Origin: Acidobacteriota bacterium
GTDB taxonomy: Bacteria > Pseudomonadota > Alphaproteobacteria > Acetobacterales > Acetobacteraceae
Direction: 5' to 3'
NCBI GenBank assembly: GCA_903970435.1
Contig: CAJCIS010000257.1
Location: forward strand, 1 to 60,816
DNA length: 60,816 nucleotides
The translations under genes were made by a program, and so were the position numbers. Below, one piece after another: positions 9,298 to 17,715 of this stretch. Positions within the stretch are counted from its first letter, which is position 1, and the number at the start of each line of letters is the position of its first letter. The notes under the pieces were generated by a model that made no database searches, was not told where the DNA came from, and was given only the letters and a program-made list of their open reading frames with translations.

Positions 9298-10797
9298 ATG
9301 AACGGCCACGCCATCACGAACTACCGCGCCGCCGGCCCGGCCTCGTCCGTCCGAGCCTCGCCCCACGGCGCTTCGGCAGCCCATGCCCTGCCGACCGGGG
9401 CCGAACGCGTGCTGATGGAGGCCATGGAGCGCGCCTTGCGCGCGCCGCGCGGCAAGATGGCACTGGCGCTTCATTTGAGCCGGCTGAGGCCGCCGGCGCC
9501 GCGTCCACATCATATCCGCATTGCCCGTGCCCTGATGGAGGATACCGCCCAACGTTATGGCGGCCAGGTGTTTCCGTTGCGCAACGGCGACCTTGTGCTG
9601 ATCTGCGCCGCGCCGGGTGATGAGGCGCGCGGGCAGATGGGGCAAGCCGCGCCCACGGCGCTTCCGGCGTCCCTCGCACGCATGTTCGGCGCCAGTGCGC
9701 CAGAGGACGGCAAGCTCACGACCGTCTGGCGGCTGGACGGGGAAGCCGAGCAATTTCGGGCCTTTGCCACGCGGCGGCGTGACGATCCACCTTATGAGGC
9801 GTCGCGGGACGACGGGTGCGGCAGCATAGCCTGTCTGCTGCCGCTCGAAATGTCGGTGAGCACGGCCGCGGTGCCCGACCTGCTCGCGCAACAGGATGCG
9901 ATCCATTTGCAGCCCGGGCGGCATTTGCCGCTGACCGCCCGGCTGGCACCGTTGTACCGCGAGCTGACCTTGGTGCGCGGTGCTCTCACCGGACACCCTG
10001 AGGCCGCGGAAGCGCTGGCAGACCCGTATCTGTTCCGGCATTTCGCTGCCGGGCTCGACGTGCGAATGCTCAACCATTTGCAGCAGGACCTTGAGCATGG
10101 CGGGCAGCTAACGCGCGGCGCATTGCGCCAGAAATTGCGGCTTCATCTTAACCTGACGTTGCAAGGCATTGTTTCTCCTGAATTCGCCCGCTTCGTTCAG
10201 ACGGCCCGGTCGAGCGGTGGAAAATTCGGCATCGAAATTTCGATGATGGCGGCCGCGGCCGACCCCGACATGATGGACTATGCGCGCCGACTGCTGGACA
10301 TGGCGGGCTTCCTTCTCGTCGTGGATGAGCTGGATCATGTGGGCCTGACCATGACACGTCCGGCGGCGCTGCAGCCGGCGTTGGTGAAGCTTGGCTGGTC
10401 GCCGCGCCTGGCAGACGCACCGCACGATGTAAAAATGGCGATCGAGGGCGCCATTACGCGAATTGGGCCCGAGCGGCTGGTGTTGCATCACGCCGATTCG
10501 GAGGCTGCGCTGCTCTGGGGCCAGGCGCACGGCATCATGCGATTCCAGGGTTTTTTTCTGGATGCGGTGCAGGCCGCCGCGCGGATCGCCGGCTGCCACA
10601 GCGCCCGCGCCTGCACACTGCGGCAGTGCATCACCAGGGCCGCCTCGCTGAGCGCCACGGTGCGGGTCGGCTGCGGCAACCCCGGCCTGTTGGACATGGC
10701 GCCGGATTACCGTGCCGCCGCGACCTCGGGCGCGGCGCCGCCGGCACTCCTCCCCGCGTCAAACCAGAACGCGCCCCATGCTCTCCGCACGACCTGA
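9298..10797 (+). CDS. Degenerate EAL-like domain protein, copy 1
   Basis: A 499-residue soluble protein. The C-terminal half (about residues 225-460) can be aligned by eye with the EAL fold. LHLNLTLQGIVSPEFARF corresponds to the NLS/N-x-S strand, FGIEISMMAAAAD to ELEITES, FLLVVDELDHVGLT to the DDFGTG strand, and MRFQGFFLD to the QGY/QGF strand near the C-terminus. The catalytic EAL, DDFG and IKID residues are missing, so it is unlikely to hydrolyse cyclic di-GMP. The N-terminal part is also shared with the next gene (ALALHLSRLRPP here, ALLLHTDRLPPA there). The ATG at 9298 is preferred over the TTG at 9286. The next gene overlaps it by 20 bases. Confidence 0.7.
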   Translation: MNGHAITNYRAAGPASSVRASPHGASAAHALPTGAERVLMEAMERALRAPRGKMALALHLSRLRPPAPRPHHIRIARALMEDTAQRYGGQVFPLRNGDLVLICAAPGDEARGQMGQAAPTALPASLARMFGASAPEDGKLTTVWRLDGEAEQFRAFATRRRDDPPYEASRDDGCGSIACLLPLEMSVSTAAVPDLLAQQDAIHLQPGRHLPLTARLAPLYRELTLVRGALTGHPEAAEALADPYLFRHFAAGLDVRMLNHLQQDLEHGGQLTRGALRQKLRLHLNLTLQGIVSPEFARFVQTARSSGGKFGIEISMMAAAADPDMMDYARRLLDMAGFLLVVDELDHVGLTMTRPAALQPALVKLGWSPRLADAPHDVKMAIEGAITRIGPERLVLHHADSEAALLWGQAHGIMRFQGFFLDAVQAAARIAGCHSARACTLRQCITRAASLSATVRVGCGNPGLLDMAPDYRAAATSGAAPPALLPASNQNAPHALRTT

Positions 10798-11881
10798 TTC
10801 CGCGGAGGCGCTGCTCGATTTGCTGCGCAAGACGGAGCTGTCCGGCACGCAGCGCCGCGCCCTGCTGCTGCACACCGACCGGCTGCCGCCGGCACTGGCC
10901 AAACAACACCACCAGCGCCTGGCCCGCGACGCAATAGCGGGTCTTGCGCTCGCGGACCGTGCGCAGCATTTCGAGCTGAGCCGCGGGCGGGTGGCCATTG
11001 TGTGGCGGCAGCGGGGTGGCTGCGAACTGGAAACGGCATTGGCGGCGCTGGACCACCTGTTGTCGGATCTGCCGCAAGATCAGGCGTTTCCGCCCGGGCA
11101 GCTCGTCACCCTCTACGATCTGCCCGAGCAGGCCGCCTGGCTGATGGACGAAATTGCCAACCGGGGGGGGCTGGCGTCGCACGACGCCCCGGAAGCCGTG
11201 CTGCCGCTGGACTTGGCGGTTCTTGTGCGGCTGGAGCAGGCATTGGCGCAGGCGGAAATCAGCCGGTTCATCCGGTGGCGGCCGGTCCTGCGGCTCGACG
11301 GCGGCGCGGGCGCGCCGGTGTGGCTGGAACGCTACGTCGCGGCGCACGAAATCGCCGCCAACCTCTGCCCGGACCGGCGCATCAAGGGAAATCCGTGGCT
11401 GTTCCGCCGCCTTACCCGCAGTTTCGACCGGCGCATGCTGTCGATCCTCACCGGTCCGCAGGATTTGCGCGACAGCGGTCCGTTTGCGCTGAACCTCAAC
11501 CTGGCGACCATTCTGGCGCCGGAATTCCTCCGCTTCGACGCGGCGTTGCCGACGTCCCTGCGCGGCGCGGTCACCCTCAACCTGCTGGCCGCGGACATTC
11601 TGGCAGACCCATCCACCTTCACATTCGCCCGCGATTTCGTGCGGTTGCGCGGCTACAAGCTGTTGCTTCGCCAGGCCTCGGCGGCTTTGTTGTCGTTATT
11701 GGATGTCGGCGCGGCGGAGCTCGACTATGTCCACGTCGCCTACACGCCCGACCTCGTGGCCAATCCGGACAGCCTGCGCGGGCTGTTGCCGGAAGGCACG
11801 ACGCCTGTGCTCACGGGCGTCTTGCCTTCGGCGGTGGCCTGGGCGCGGCAGCATGGGTATGAGCTCGTCAGGGGACCATGA
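10778..11881 (+). CDS. Degenerate EAL-like domain protein, copy 2
   Basis: This 367-residue paralogue of the upstream gene overlaps its end by 20 bases. Shared landmarks include LFRRLTRSFDRRMLSIL against LFRHFAAGLDVRMLNHL, and LNLNLATILAPEFLRF against LNLTLQGIVSPEFARF. The C-terminus ends in VAWARQHGYELVRGP, which resembles the last helix and QGY strand of EAL domains. No EAL, DDFG or ExLR catalytic motif remains. A protein-protein or signalling scaffold role is plausible but unproven. The ATG at 10778 gives a natural N-terminus (MLSARPDSAEALLDLL); a longer arginine-rich reading from 10712 overlaps the first gene and looks spurious. Confidence 0.65.
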   Translation: MLSARPDSAEALLDLLRKTELSGTQRRALLLHTDRLPPALAKQHHQRLARDAIAGLALADRAQHFELSRGRVAIVWRQRGGCELETALAALDHLLSDLPQDQAFPPGQLVTLYDLPEQAAWLMDEIANRGGLASHDAPEAVLPLDLAVLVRLEQALAQAEISRFIRWRPVLRLDGGAGAPVWLERYVAAHEIAANLCPDRRIKGNPWLFRRLTRSFDRRMLSILTGPQDLRDSGPFALNLNLATILAPEFLRFDAALPTSLRGAVTLNLLAADILADPSTFTFARDFVRLRGYKLLLRQASAALLSLLDVGAAELDYVHVAYTPDLVANPDSLRGLLPEGTTPVLTGVLPSAVAWARQHGYELVRGP

Positions 11882-11900
11882 TACAACGAAAGCCAAGGGT

Positions 11901-12000
11901 TAAGAAAGTCGTTCTTTTCTGAAGAAAAGAACCAAAAGACTTTTGCTCTTGATGCAATCCCTGACGACGGGCCATGGCACAAACGATCATGCAGGCGCAG
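11901..12000 (-). repeat. Partial composite hairpin element
   Basis: It carries one hairpin arm (GTTCTTTTCT / AGAAAAGAAC, 11911-11932), then TTGATGCAATCCC at 11949-11961 and GCAGGCGCA at 11991-11999. The second inverted hairpin present in the full composite elements is missing. It sits between the EAL-like pair and parE. Confidence 0.85.
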
Positions 12001-12052
12001 GGGCTCGACGCCGGGCTTTACGGACCTACGGGGGCGCCGCTAGGACCACGGC

Positions 12053-14035
12053 ATGACTGATCTGTTCGGCGAGTCCGGCCCCCGTGGTGCCGATTCCTAT
12101 TCCGCCAAGGACATCGAGGTCCTTGAAGGCCTCGAACCCGTTCGCCGCCGGCCCGGCATGTATGTGGGCGGCACCGACGAATCGGCGTTGCACCACCTGG
12201 CCGCGGAAATCCTGGATAACGGCATGGACGAGGCGGTGGCCGGCTATGCCAGCTTCATCGCCGTATCGCTCGAGGCCGGCAATTACCTCTCCGTGCACGA
12301 TAACGGCCGCGGCATTCCGGTGGATCCCCACCCGAAATTTCCCAAGCTCAGCGCGCTGGAGGTCATTCTCACCACGCTGCATTCCGGCGGCAAATTTTCC
12401 GGCAAGGCCTACAACACGTCGGGCGGCTTGCACGGTGTCGGCAGTTCGGTGGTGAACGCCCTCTCCGAGGTCATGGAGGTGGAGGTCGCGCGCGACCGCA
12501 TGTTGTACCGGCAGAAATATGCGCGCGGCAAGGCAACGACAAAGCTGGTCCGCGCCGGCAGCGTGAACAACCGGCGCGGCACGACCATTCGTTTCAAACC
12601 CGATCCGCAAATCTTCGGCAATCTGCAATTCAGTCCGCAGCGTTTGTACAAACTATGCCGTAGCAAGGCGTATCTTTTTCGTGGCGTAAAGATACGGTGG
12701 TCATGTGTGCCCTCCCTGCTGCGCAGCAAGGACGACACGCCGGCCGAAGCCGAACTGCATTTCCCTGGCGGCCTGCGCGACAGCCTTACCGACGATATCG
12801 GCGACGCGGCGCGCGTGGTGCCCGAGATGTGGGCCGGCGACGCCGCCCTGCCCGACCTGCCGGACGGCAAAAGCGCCGGACGCGTCGAATGGGCCTGCGC
12901 CTGGCTCGAGACAGGCGATGGCTTTCTCAATTCCTACACCAACACGGTGCCCACCACCCAGGGCGGCACGCACGAGACCGGTTTTCGCACCGCGCTGATG
13001 AAATCGATGCGCGCCTGGGGCGAGCAACGAAACAACAAGCGGGCCGCACAAGTCACCGCGGAGGACATATTGCCGCCGCTGGCGGCCAAGCTGTCGGTGT
13101 TTCTGCGCGACCCGCAATTCCAGGGCCAGACGAAGGAAAAACTCACCAGCCCCGAGGCGGCGCGGCTGGTCGAAACAGCGTTGCGTGACCGGTTCGACCA
13201 CTGGCTGGCGGCCGATCCGGCACAAGCCGACAATCTGCTGGCGTTCGTCATCGACCGTGCGGAAGAGCGCATTCGCCGCAAGGAGGCGAAGGATACACCC
13301 CGCAAATCCGCCACCCGTCGGCTCCGCCTGCCCGGCAAGCTGACCGATTGCACCCGGGAAAACGCCGCGGAGACTGAAATATTTCTGGTCGAAGGCGACA
13401 GCGCCGGCGGGAGTGCCAAACAGGCGCGCAATCGCGAAACCCAGGCGGTGCTGCCGCTGCGCGGCAAGATTCTCAATGTCGCCAGTGCCAGCACCGAAAA
13501 ACTGCGCCAGAACCAGGAACTCAAGGATCTGATCGAGGCGCTCGGCTGCGGCGCCGGCGAGCAGTTCGACCGCATGCGCCTGCGTTACGGCCGCGTCATC
13601 ATCATGACGGATGCCGATGTGGACGGCGCGCATATCGCCAGTCTTCTGATGACGTTCTTCTATCGCGAGCTGCCGGAATTGATCCGCCACGGCCATATCT
13701 ACCTGGCACAGCCGCCGTTGTACCGCCTCACGCAGGGCGCCAAATCGGTCTATGCCATGGACGACCGCGATCGTGAGCGGAAGATGAAATCCGCGTTCAA
13801 GGCCGGCGCCAAGGTCGATATAAGCCGCTTCAAGGGCCTCGGCGAAATGCCGCCGGCCGCCCTGAAAGACACCACCATGGACCCGACAAAGCGAACGCTG
13901 CTAAAAGTGGTATCCCCCCCGGAAGACCGCGCCGCCACAGCAACGATGGTGGAATCGCTGATGGGCCGAAGGCCCGAATTGCGCTTCCAATTCATCCAGG
14001 AAAACGCTGGCAGCGTCACAGATGTGGATGTCTAA
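12053..14035 (+). CDS. parE: DNA topoisomerase IV subunit B
   Basis: ParE, 660 residues, is the ATPase subunit of topoisomerase IV, which decatenates daughter chromosomes together with ParC. The GHKL ATP site shows EILDNGMDEAVAG, VHDNGRGIPV and GGLHGVGSSVVNAL. The Toprim domain shows FLVEGDSAGGSAKQARNRET, LPLRGKILNVASAS and MTDADVDGAHI. The C-terminal GyrB-like end is GRRPELRFQFIQENA. The length near 660 and the absence of a large Toprim insert favour ParE over GyrB. parC is not in the window. The stop TAA lies in the arm of a large palindrome. Confidence 0.95.
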   Translation: MTDLFGESGPRGADSYSAKDIEVLEGLEPVRRRPGMYVGGTDESALHHLAAEILDNGMDEAVAGYASFIAVSLEAGNYLSVHDNGRGIPVDPHPKFPKLSALEVILTTLHSGGKFSGKAYNTSGGLHGVGSSVVNALSEVMEVEVARDRMLYRQKYARGKATTKLVRAGSVNNRRGTTIRFKPDPQIFGNLQFSPQRLYKLCRSKAYLFRGVKIRWSCVPSLLRSKDDTPAEAELHFPGGLRDSLTDDIGDAARVVPEMWAGDAALPDLPDGKSAGRVEWACAWLETGDGFLNSYTNTVPTTQGGTHETGFRTALMKSMRAWGEQRNNKRAAQVTAEDILPPLAAKLSVFLRDPQFQGQTKEKLTSPEAARLVETALRDRFDHWLAADPAQADNLLAFVIDRAEERIRRKEAKDTPRKSATRRLRLPGKLTDCTRENAAETEIFLVEGDSAGGSAKQARNRETQAVLPLRGKILNVASASTEKLRQNQELKDLIEALGCGAGEQFDRMRLRYGRVIIMTDADVDGAHIASLLMTFFYRELPELIRHGHIYLAQPPLYRLTQGAKSVYAMDDRDRERKMKSAFKAGAKVDISRFKGLGEMPPAALKDTTMDPTKRTLLKVVSPPEDRAATATMVESLMGRRPELRFQFIQENAGSVTDVDV

Positions 14036-14117
14036 CAGACAAGAGTTTTTTGCTTCTTTTTTTCAAAAAAGAAGTTCTTCTTTTTTGAAAAAAAGAAGCA
14101 AAAAACTTTTGTCTGTT
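14034..14117. repeat. 84-bp near-perfect palindrome of two hairpin repeats
   Basis: Two C-G-type hairpin copies sit head to head. The 41-base arms 14034-14074 and 14077-14117 are inverted copies with one visible mismatch (CAAGAG against CAAAAG), separated only by TT. Both ends carry AACAGAC / GTCTGTT. It overlaps the parE stop and ends 7 bases before the murQ ATG. Confidence 0.93.
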
Positions 14118-14124
14118 GGTTTCG

Positions 14125-15036
14125 ATGACTGATCCGGCATTCGTGCCTCAGACCGAGCTTGCGGATCCGCGGACGCTCAATCTCGATCAATGGGCGCCGG
14201 TCGTTGCCGTCAATGCGTTGTGGGAAGGGCAGATGGCGGCGGTCGCTGCGGTGCGCCCTGCCCTCACTGCCATTGCAGCCGCCGCCGAAGGGGCAGCGTC
14301 GCGCCTGCGCGCGCGGGGCCGGCTGATTTATTGCGGTGCAGGGACGTCGGGGCGGCTGGGCGTGCTGGACGCGAGCGAGTTGCCGCCGACGTTCGACTGG
14401 CCACCGGAACGGATGCATTTCCTTCTGGCCGGCGGCCCGGCCGCCCTCACCCAGGCCGTGGAGAACGCGGAAGATCGAACAGATTTCGCCGAAGCCGACG
14501 TGGCAGCCGCCAAGATCAATGATTGCGACGTGGTAATCGCGCTGGCCGCCAGCGGCGCCACGCCTTATGCCATTACGTGCGCGAGCCTGGCCCGCGCACG
14601 CTGGGCGCTGACGATCGGCATTGCAAACAGTCCCGGCGCGCCCCTGCTGGAGGCATGCGACCATCACATTCTGGTTGAAACCGGGGCCGAACCAATTGCC
14701 GGGTCCACGCGCATGAAGGCGGGCACGGCGCAGAAAGTGGTTTTGAATCTGTTGTCCACCACCATCATGCTGCGCCTGGGCCGGGTGTGGCGCGGGCACA
14801 TGGTGGATATGGTGGCGCGCAACGAAAAGCTGCGCCGCCGCGCGCTGCGCATGGTGCAAAGCCTGACCGGCGCCAGCGAGGCAGATGCCCGCGCGGCCCT
14901 TGCCCAGGCAGGCGGCAAGGCAAAACTCGCCATTTTATTGTTGCATGGTATCGATGCCGACACGGCCGCGACGCAGCTTGCCGTTCACGGCGGCCAGCTC
15001 AGCGCGATCATTGACGCTTACGGAGAAAAACAATGA
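14125..15036 (+). CDS. murQ: N-acetylmuramic acid 6-phosphate etherase
   Basis: This cytoplasmic enzyme of peptidoglycan recycling, 303 residues from the ATG at 14125, cleaves the lactyl ether of MurNAc-6-phosphate to give GlcNAc-6-phosphate. The SIS domain signature LIYCGAGTSGRLGVLDASE and the downstream GSTRMKAGTAQKVVLN are typical of MurQ. The N-terminus LADPRTLNLDQWAPVVAVNA aligns with the family start with T/S-E-x-x-N replaced. A TTG at 14116 would only add three residues inside the repeat. The gene overlaps the next one by ATGA and probably shares its transcript. The upstream DNA is the big palindrome, leaving little room for a conventional promoter. Confidence 0.93.
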   Translation: MTDPAFVPQTELADPRTLNLDQWAPVVAVNALWEGQMAAVAAVRPALTAIAAAAEGAASRLRARGRLIYCGAGTSGRLGVLDASELPPTFDWPPERMHFLLAGGPAALTQAVENAEDRTDFAEADVAAAKINDCDVVIALAASGATPYAITCASLARARWALTIGIANSPGAPLLEACDHHILVETGAEPIAGSTRMKAGTAQKVVLNLLSTTIMLRLGRVWRGHMVDMVARNEKLRRRALRMVQSLTGASEADARAALAQAGGKAKLAILLLHGIDADTAATQLAVHGGQLSAIIDAYGEKQ

Positions 15037-15887
15037 AAATCATGGCATGCGTCGCGGTGGTTGCCTGTGCCTATGCGGGCATGGCGCGCGCGGAGCCGGC
15101 AATTTGGGTGGTTCAGAGTCCGACAGCCAAGGTGTATCTGTTCGGCACGATGCACTTGTTGCCAAAGCATGTGGACTGGTTCGGGCCGCGTATCGGTGCG
15201 GCCTTCTCCGCGAGCAACATCCTGTTTGAGGAAGCCGACATCGGCATGGTGCAGCCGCAAGTCATGTCGCACATCATGAACCAGGCGGTCTCGCCCGGCT
15301 TCGACCTGTTCCGCCTATTGCCGAGCAAGACTGCCTTGAAATTCACTGACCTTGTCAGATCCTGCCATTTGCCGATCAATGTCGTGTCGCATTTCCGCCC
15401 ATGGTTCGCGGCCATGCTGCCCACAATGTGCGATCTCATGTCCGGCCAGGGCGACCTCGACAGCAAACTGGGGCCGGAGGGCACGCTTATTACGCGGGCC
15501 AAGCAGGAACAGAAAAAGATCGATTTTTTCGAGACGCCCGATGAGCAGATCGGCTATCTGGCGAACGCGCCCGAAAAGGCGCAGATTGCCGAGCTGGAGC
15601 AGGCGATCGACGAGGACGATCCTGCCGATCTGGTTCGCATCGAGGAAGCGTGGTTCAACGGCGACGTCGCCGCGGTGGCCCGCACCATCGCCAAGGACCG
15701 CGGCGACGATGAGGCGTCATACCAGACGATCTTCGTGCATCGCAACGAGCGCTTCGCCGCCCGGATCATGGGCATATTGCATGGCCATGACACGGTTTTT
15801 GTCGCGATAGGCGCCGGCCATCTGGCGGGACCCGATTCGGTGCAGGCGCAACTCGGCAAGCAAGGCGTTATTGCCACGCGCCTTTAG
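15033..15887 (+). CDS. TraB/GumN family protein, exported
   Basis: A 284-residue protein with an N-terminal signal peptide (about residues 1-20, ending ARA|EPA). It is followed by the family signature VYLFGTMHLLPKHVDW near 33-48 and a second conserved motif AIGAGHLAGPDSV near the C-terminus. These GTMH and GxxH histidines are the putative metal ligands of the TIKI/TraB/PrgY superfamily, proposed to be periplasmic metalloproteases. The start codon overlaps the murQ stop (ATGA). Its co-expression with a cell-wall recycling enzyme suggests an envelope role, but the substrate is unknown. Confidence 0.88.
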   Translation: MKIMACVAVVACAYAGMARAEPAIWVVQSPTAKVYLFGTMHLLPKHVDWFGPRIGAAFSASNILFEEADIGMVQPQVMSHIMNQAVSPGFDLFRLLPSKTALKFTDLVRSCHLPINVVSHFRPWFAAMLPTMCDLMSGQGDLDSKLGPEGTLITRAKQEQKKIDFFETPDEQIGYLANAPEKAQIAELEQAIDEDDPADLVRIEEAWFNGDVAAVARTIAKDRGDDEASYQTIFVHRNERFAARIMGILHGHDTVFVAIGAGHLAGPDSVQAQLGKQGVIATRL

Positions 15888-15888
15888 C

Positions 15889-16030
15889 AGCAGTTCTTTT
15901 CTGAAGAAAAGAACCAAAAGACTTTTAATCTTGATGCAATCCCCGACGTACCGGGACTTGGCGCGAACCTGTATGCAGGCGCAGTGACAAAAGTTTTTTG
16001 ATTCTTTTTCAAAAAAGAAACACTTCCTTT
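15889..16030 (-). repeat. Complete composite hairpin element
   Basis: Two inverted hairpins (15893-15926 and about 15988-16030) flank TTGATGCAATCCC at 15931-15943 and GCAGGCGCA at 15975-15983, with 31 bases between the boxes. It fills the gap between two convergent genes and begins right after the TAG of the GumN-type gene. Confidence 0.9.
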
Positions 16031-16045
16031 GTGATTGCCTGTATC

Positions 16046-16636
16046 TCAAGCAAGTTTATCCAACATCCCCATACGCACAAACGGCAAATCAAGACGTTCC
16101 GCCAGCGTCTCGCACCAGACAGCGTCTGCAACTTCGCCGCTATCATCCAAAATGTCGGTCCAGGCAGGCACCTCGTGGTGCGACAAGGCCCGCAGCACCA
16201 GCAGGGCCAGATCCGCCACTTCACGAGACCCCTTTTCCGGCGACGCCACCATGGCCGGAACCACGTGTCCGGGAGATTTCAGGCTGGCGATCCCCGCATC
16301 CGGACGCCCGGCGGCGCGGAGCGTCATGGCACGATCAGCGGCCGAAATCCCGGTTCCCTCGCACTCGGCGGCCTCCACGCTGCGCAGAAAAAGCGGGCCG
16401 CGATGGTCGTGCCGATACTCGCCCGCCAACGTCAGGCCCAGGCGCATCGCCTGTTCGGGCGTGACGGAAAAGCACGTAATGCCGCGGCCGTGCAGGATCG
16501 CGGTGTTGACGACGGCCTCTGTGGCGCTTGCGGCGGCATGCAGAAAGAAGCCGCGGCCGGCATTTTCCAGCGAGGATTCATCTACCACAATGACGAGGCC
16601 GCCGTTATCTAGCGCCTCGGTCGCATCGCCGATCAA
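16046..16636 (-). CDS. Divergent RibB-like (DHBP synthase) protein
   Basis: A 196-residue single-domain protein clearly related to 3,4-dihydroxy-2-butanone 4-phosphate synthase, the riboflavin enzyme. Matching landmarks are ALDNGGLVIVVD near the start, TGISAADRA (95-103) and PGHVVP (122-127). Key positions are altered. The acidic DDEDRENEG loop reads DESSLENAG, and the GHTEAxVDL motif with the metal-binding His reads GSREVADL (136-143). I therefore doubt normal DHBP synthase activity. It starts with TTG 16636, overlapping the stop of the upstream glycosyltransferase inside a hairpin repeat, and has no clear ribosome binding site. It is last in a polysaccharide operon, an odd place for riboflavin synthesis. 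Confidence 0.7.
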   Translation of the reverse strand: MIGDATEALDNGGLVIVVDESSLENAGRGFFLHAAASATEAVVNTAILHGRGITCFSVTPEQAMRLGLTLAGEYRHDHRGPLFLRSVEAAECEGTGISAADRAMTLRAAGRPDAGIASLKSPGHVVPAMVASPEKGSREVADLALLVLRALSHHEVPAWTDILDDSGEVADAVWCETLAERLDLPFVRMGMLDKLA

Positions 16637-17715
16637 GAAGCAGTTCTTTTTTGAAAAAAAGAACCAAAAAACTTTTGCTCTTCAAGTTTTCCCATTTCTG
16701 TCGCCTTTTCATAGGTCGCAATCAAAGTGCCAATCACTTGGCCGCGTTCGAATTCTGCCAGATAGGCGGCTTGGCCGCCGGCGACAATGCGGGACCGCGT
16801 AATCCCATCCGTAATCGCGACATGCAGCGCGCCGGCCAGGCCCGCGGCATCGTCGATGTCGCACAGCAACCCGCTCTGCCCATCCACCACGTATTGGCGG
16901 GCGCCGGCCGCCCTGGTGGCCACCAGGGGCTTTTGCATGGACCATGCTTCGGGAATGACCGTGCCAAACGGTTCATACCGGCTCGGCAACGCGCACACAT
17001 CGCACGCCGCCAGCAGCGATTTTCGGTCCGTCCGCCAGCCCAGGAACCTTGTCCGGTCGGCGATACCCAGCGTTTGCGCCAGCGCCTCGTAGCGGCCGCG
17101 CTGCGGCCCGTCGCCCGCCAGCCACAGATGCACGCCGGGCAGCTTCGCGACCGCGCGCAGAATCGTATCGATCCCCTTCTTTTCGTGCAGCCGCGACAAA
17201 ACCAGCACCACCGGAACGGTATCCGGCGTCGCCAGATCGGCACGAGATAGAAGCGGGCTGTCGGGCAATGTGCCAAACGTGTGCACCACGCCAACACGAT
17301 CGGCCGCGGCACCGCGCGCCACCAGGTCACGCGCGATGTCGCGGGTAACACCCACCAGGAAGTCGGCCCGGCGATAATATTTCAGGTCGTAGTAGCCACC
17401 GAACCATCCCAGCACCGGGCATGGCATGCGGCGCGGAACGAAACTCGCCGCGCGGGCCATCCAGGCATGAACGATATCGGCGTTGAACGACACCGCCGCC
17501 TCGCGCAACGTGCCGCCGCGCACCCGGTCGAAAGCGGAAAAACCGAACGGCGTGAAACTCATCCCAGCGGCCCGGTAACACGCCAGGGCAATGGGGTGCG
17601 GCCGCCCGACGACGTGCTGCACAACACCCCGCTCCGCCAGCGCCGCAATCGCGTCCTGCGAGAACGTTTCGGCGCCGCCGGTCGGCGCACCCGCAATGAT
17701 GTGCAGCACCCTCAC
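16633..17715 (-). CDS. Glycosyltransferase family 4
   Basis: A 360-residue GT-B enzyme, presumably retaining, that adds a sugar during LPS or exopolysaccharide assembly. The N-terminus RVLHIIAGAPTGGAETF contains the acceptor-side glycine loop. The donor half shows VLSRLHEKKGIDTILRA, WLAGDGPQRGRYEALA and the EX7E region SRYEPFGTVIPEAWSMQKP. The GTG start (17713-17715) overlaps the stop of the O-antigen ligase gene (GTGA). The last 13 residues (KFFGSFFQKRTAS) are encoded by a hairpin repeat, so the natural end of this family is probably around GKLEEQ and the repeat has extended the protein. The acceptor and sugar are not predictable. Confidence 0.9.
   Translation of the reverse strand: MRVLHIIAGAPTGGAETFSQDAIAALAERGVVQHVVGRPHPIALACYRAAGMSFTPFGFSAFDRVRGGTLREAAVSFNADIVHAWMARAASFVPRRMPCPVLGWFGGYYDLKYYRRADFLVGVTRDIARDLVARGAAADRVGVVHTFGTLPDSPLLSRADLATPDTVPVVLVLSRLHEKKGIDTILRAVAKLPGVHLWLAGDGPQRGRYEALAQTLGIADRTRFLGWRTDRKSLLAACDVCALPSRYEPFGTVIPEAWSMQKPLVATRAAGARQYVVDGQSGLLCDIDDAAGLAGALHVAITDGITRSRIVAGGQAAYLAEFERGQVIGTLIATYEKATEMGKLEEQKFFGSFFQKRTAS
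16637..16680 (-). repeat. Hairpin repeat inside a coding 3' end
   Basis: This G-C-type hairpin (GTTCTTTTTT / AAAAAAGAAC near 16643-16664) is translated as the C-terminal tail of the GT4 gene. It lies immediately upstream of the RibB-like TTG start. Confidence 0.9.

Noticed and set aside
14034-14124. Riboswitch or attenuator upstream of murQ
   Set aside because: The structure is fully explained by two repeat copies in inverted orientation; no ligand-binding motif is recognisable.
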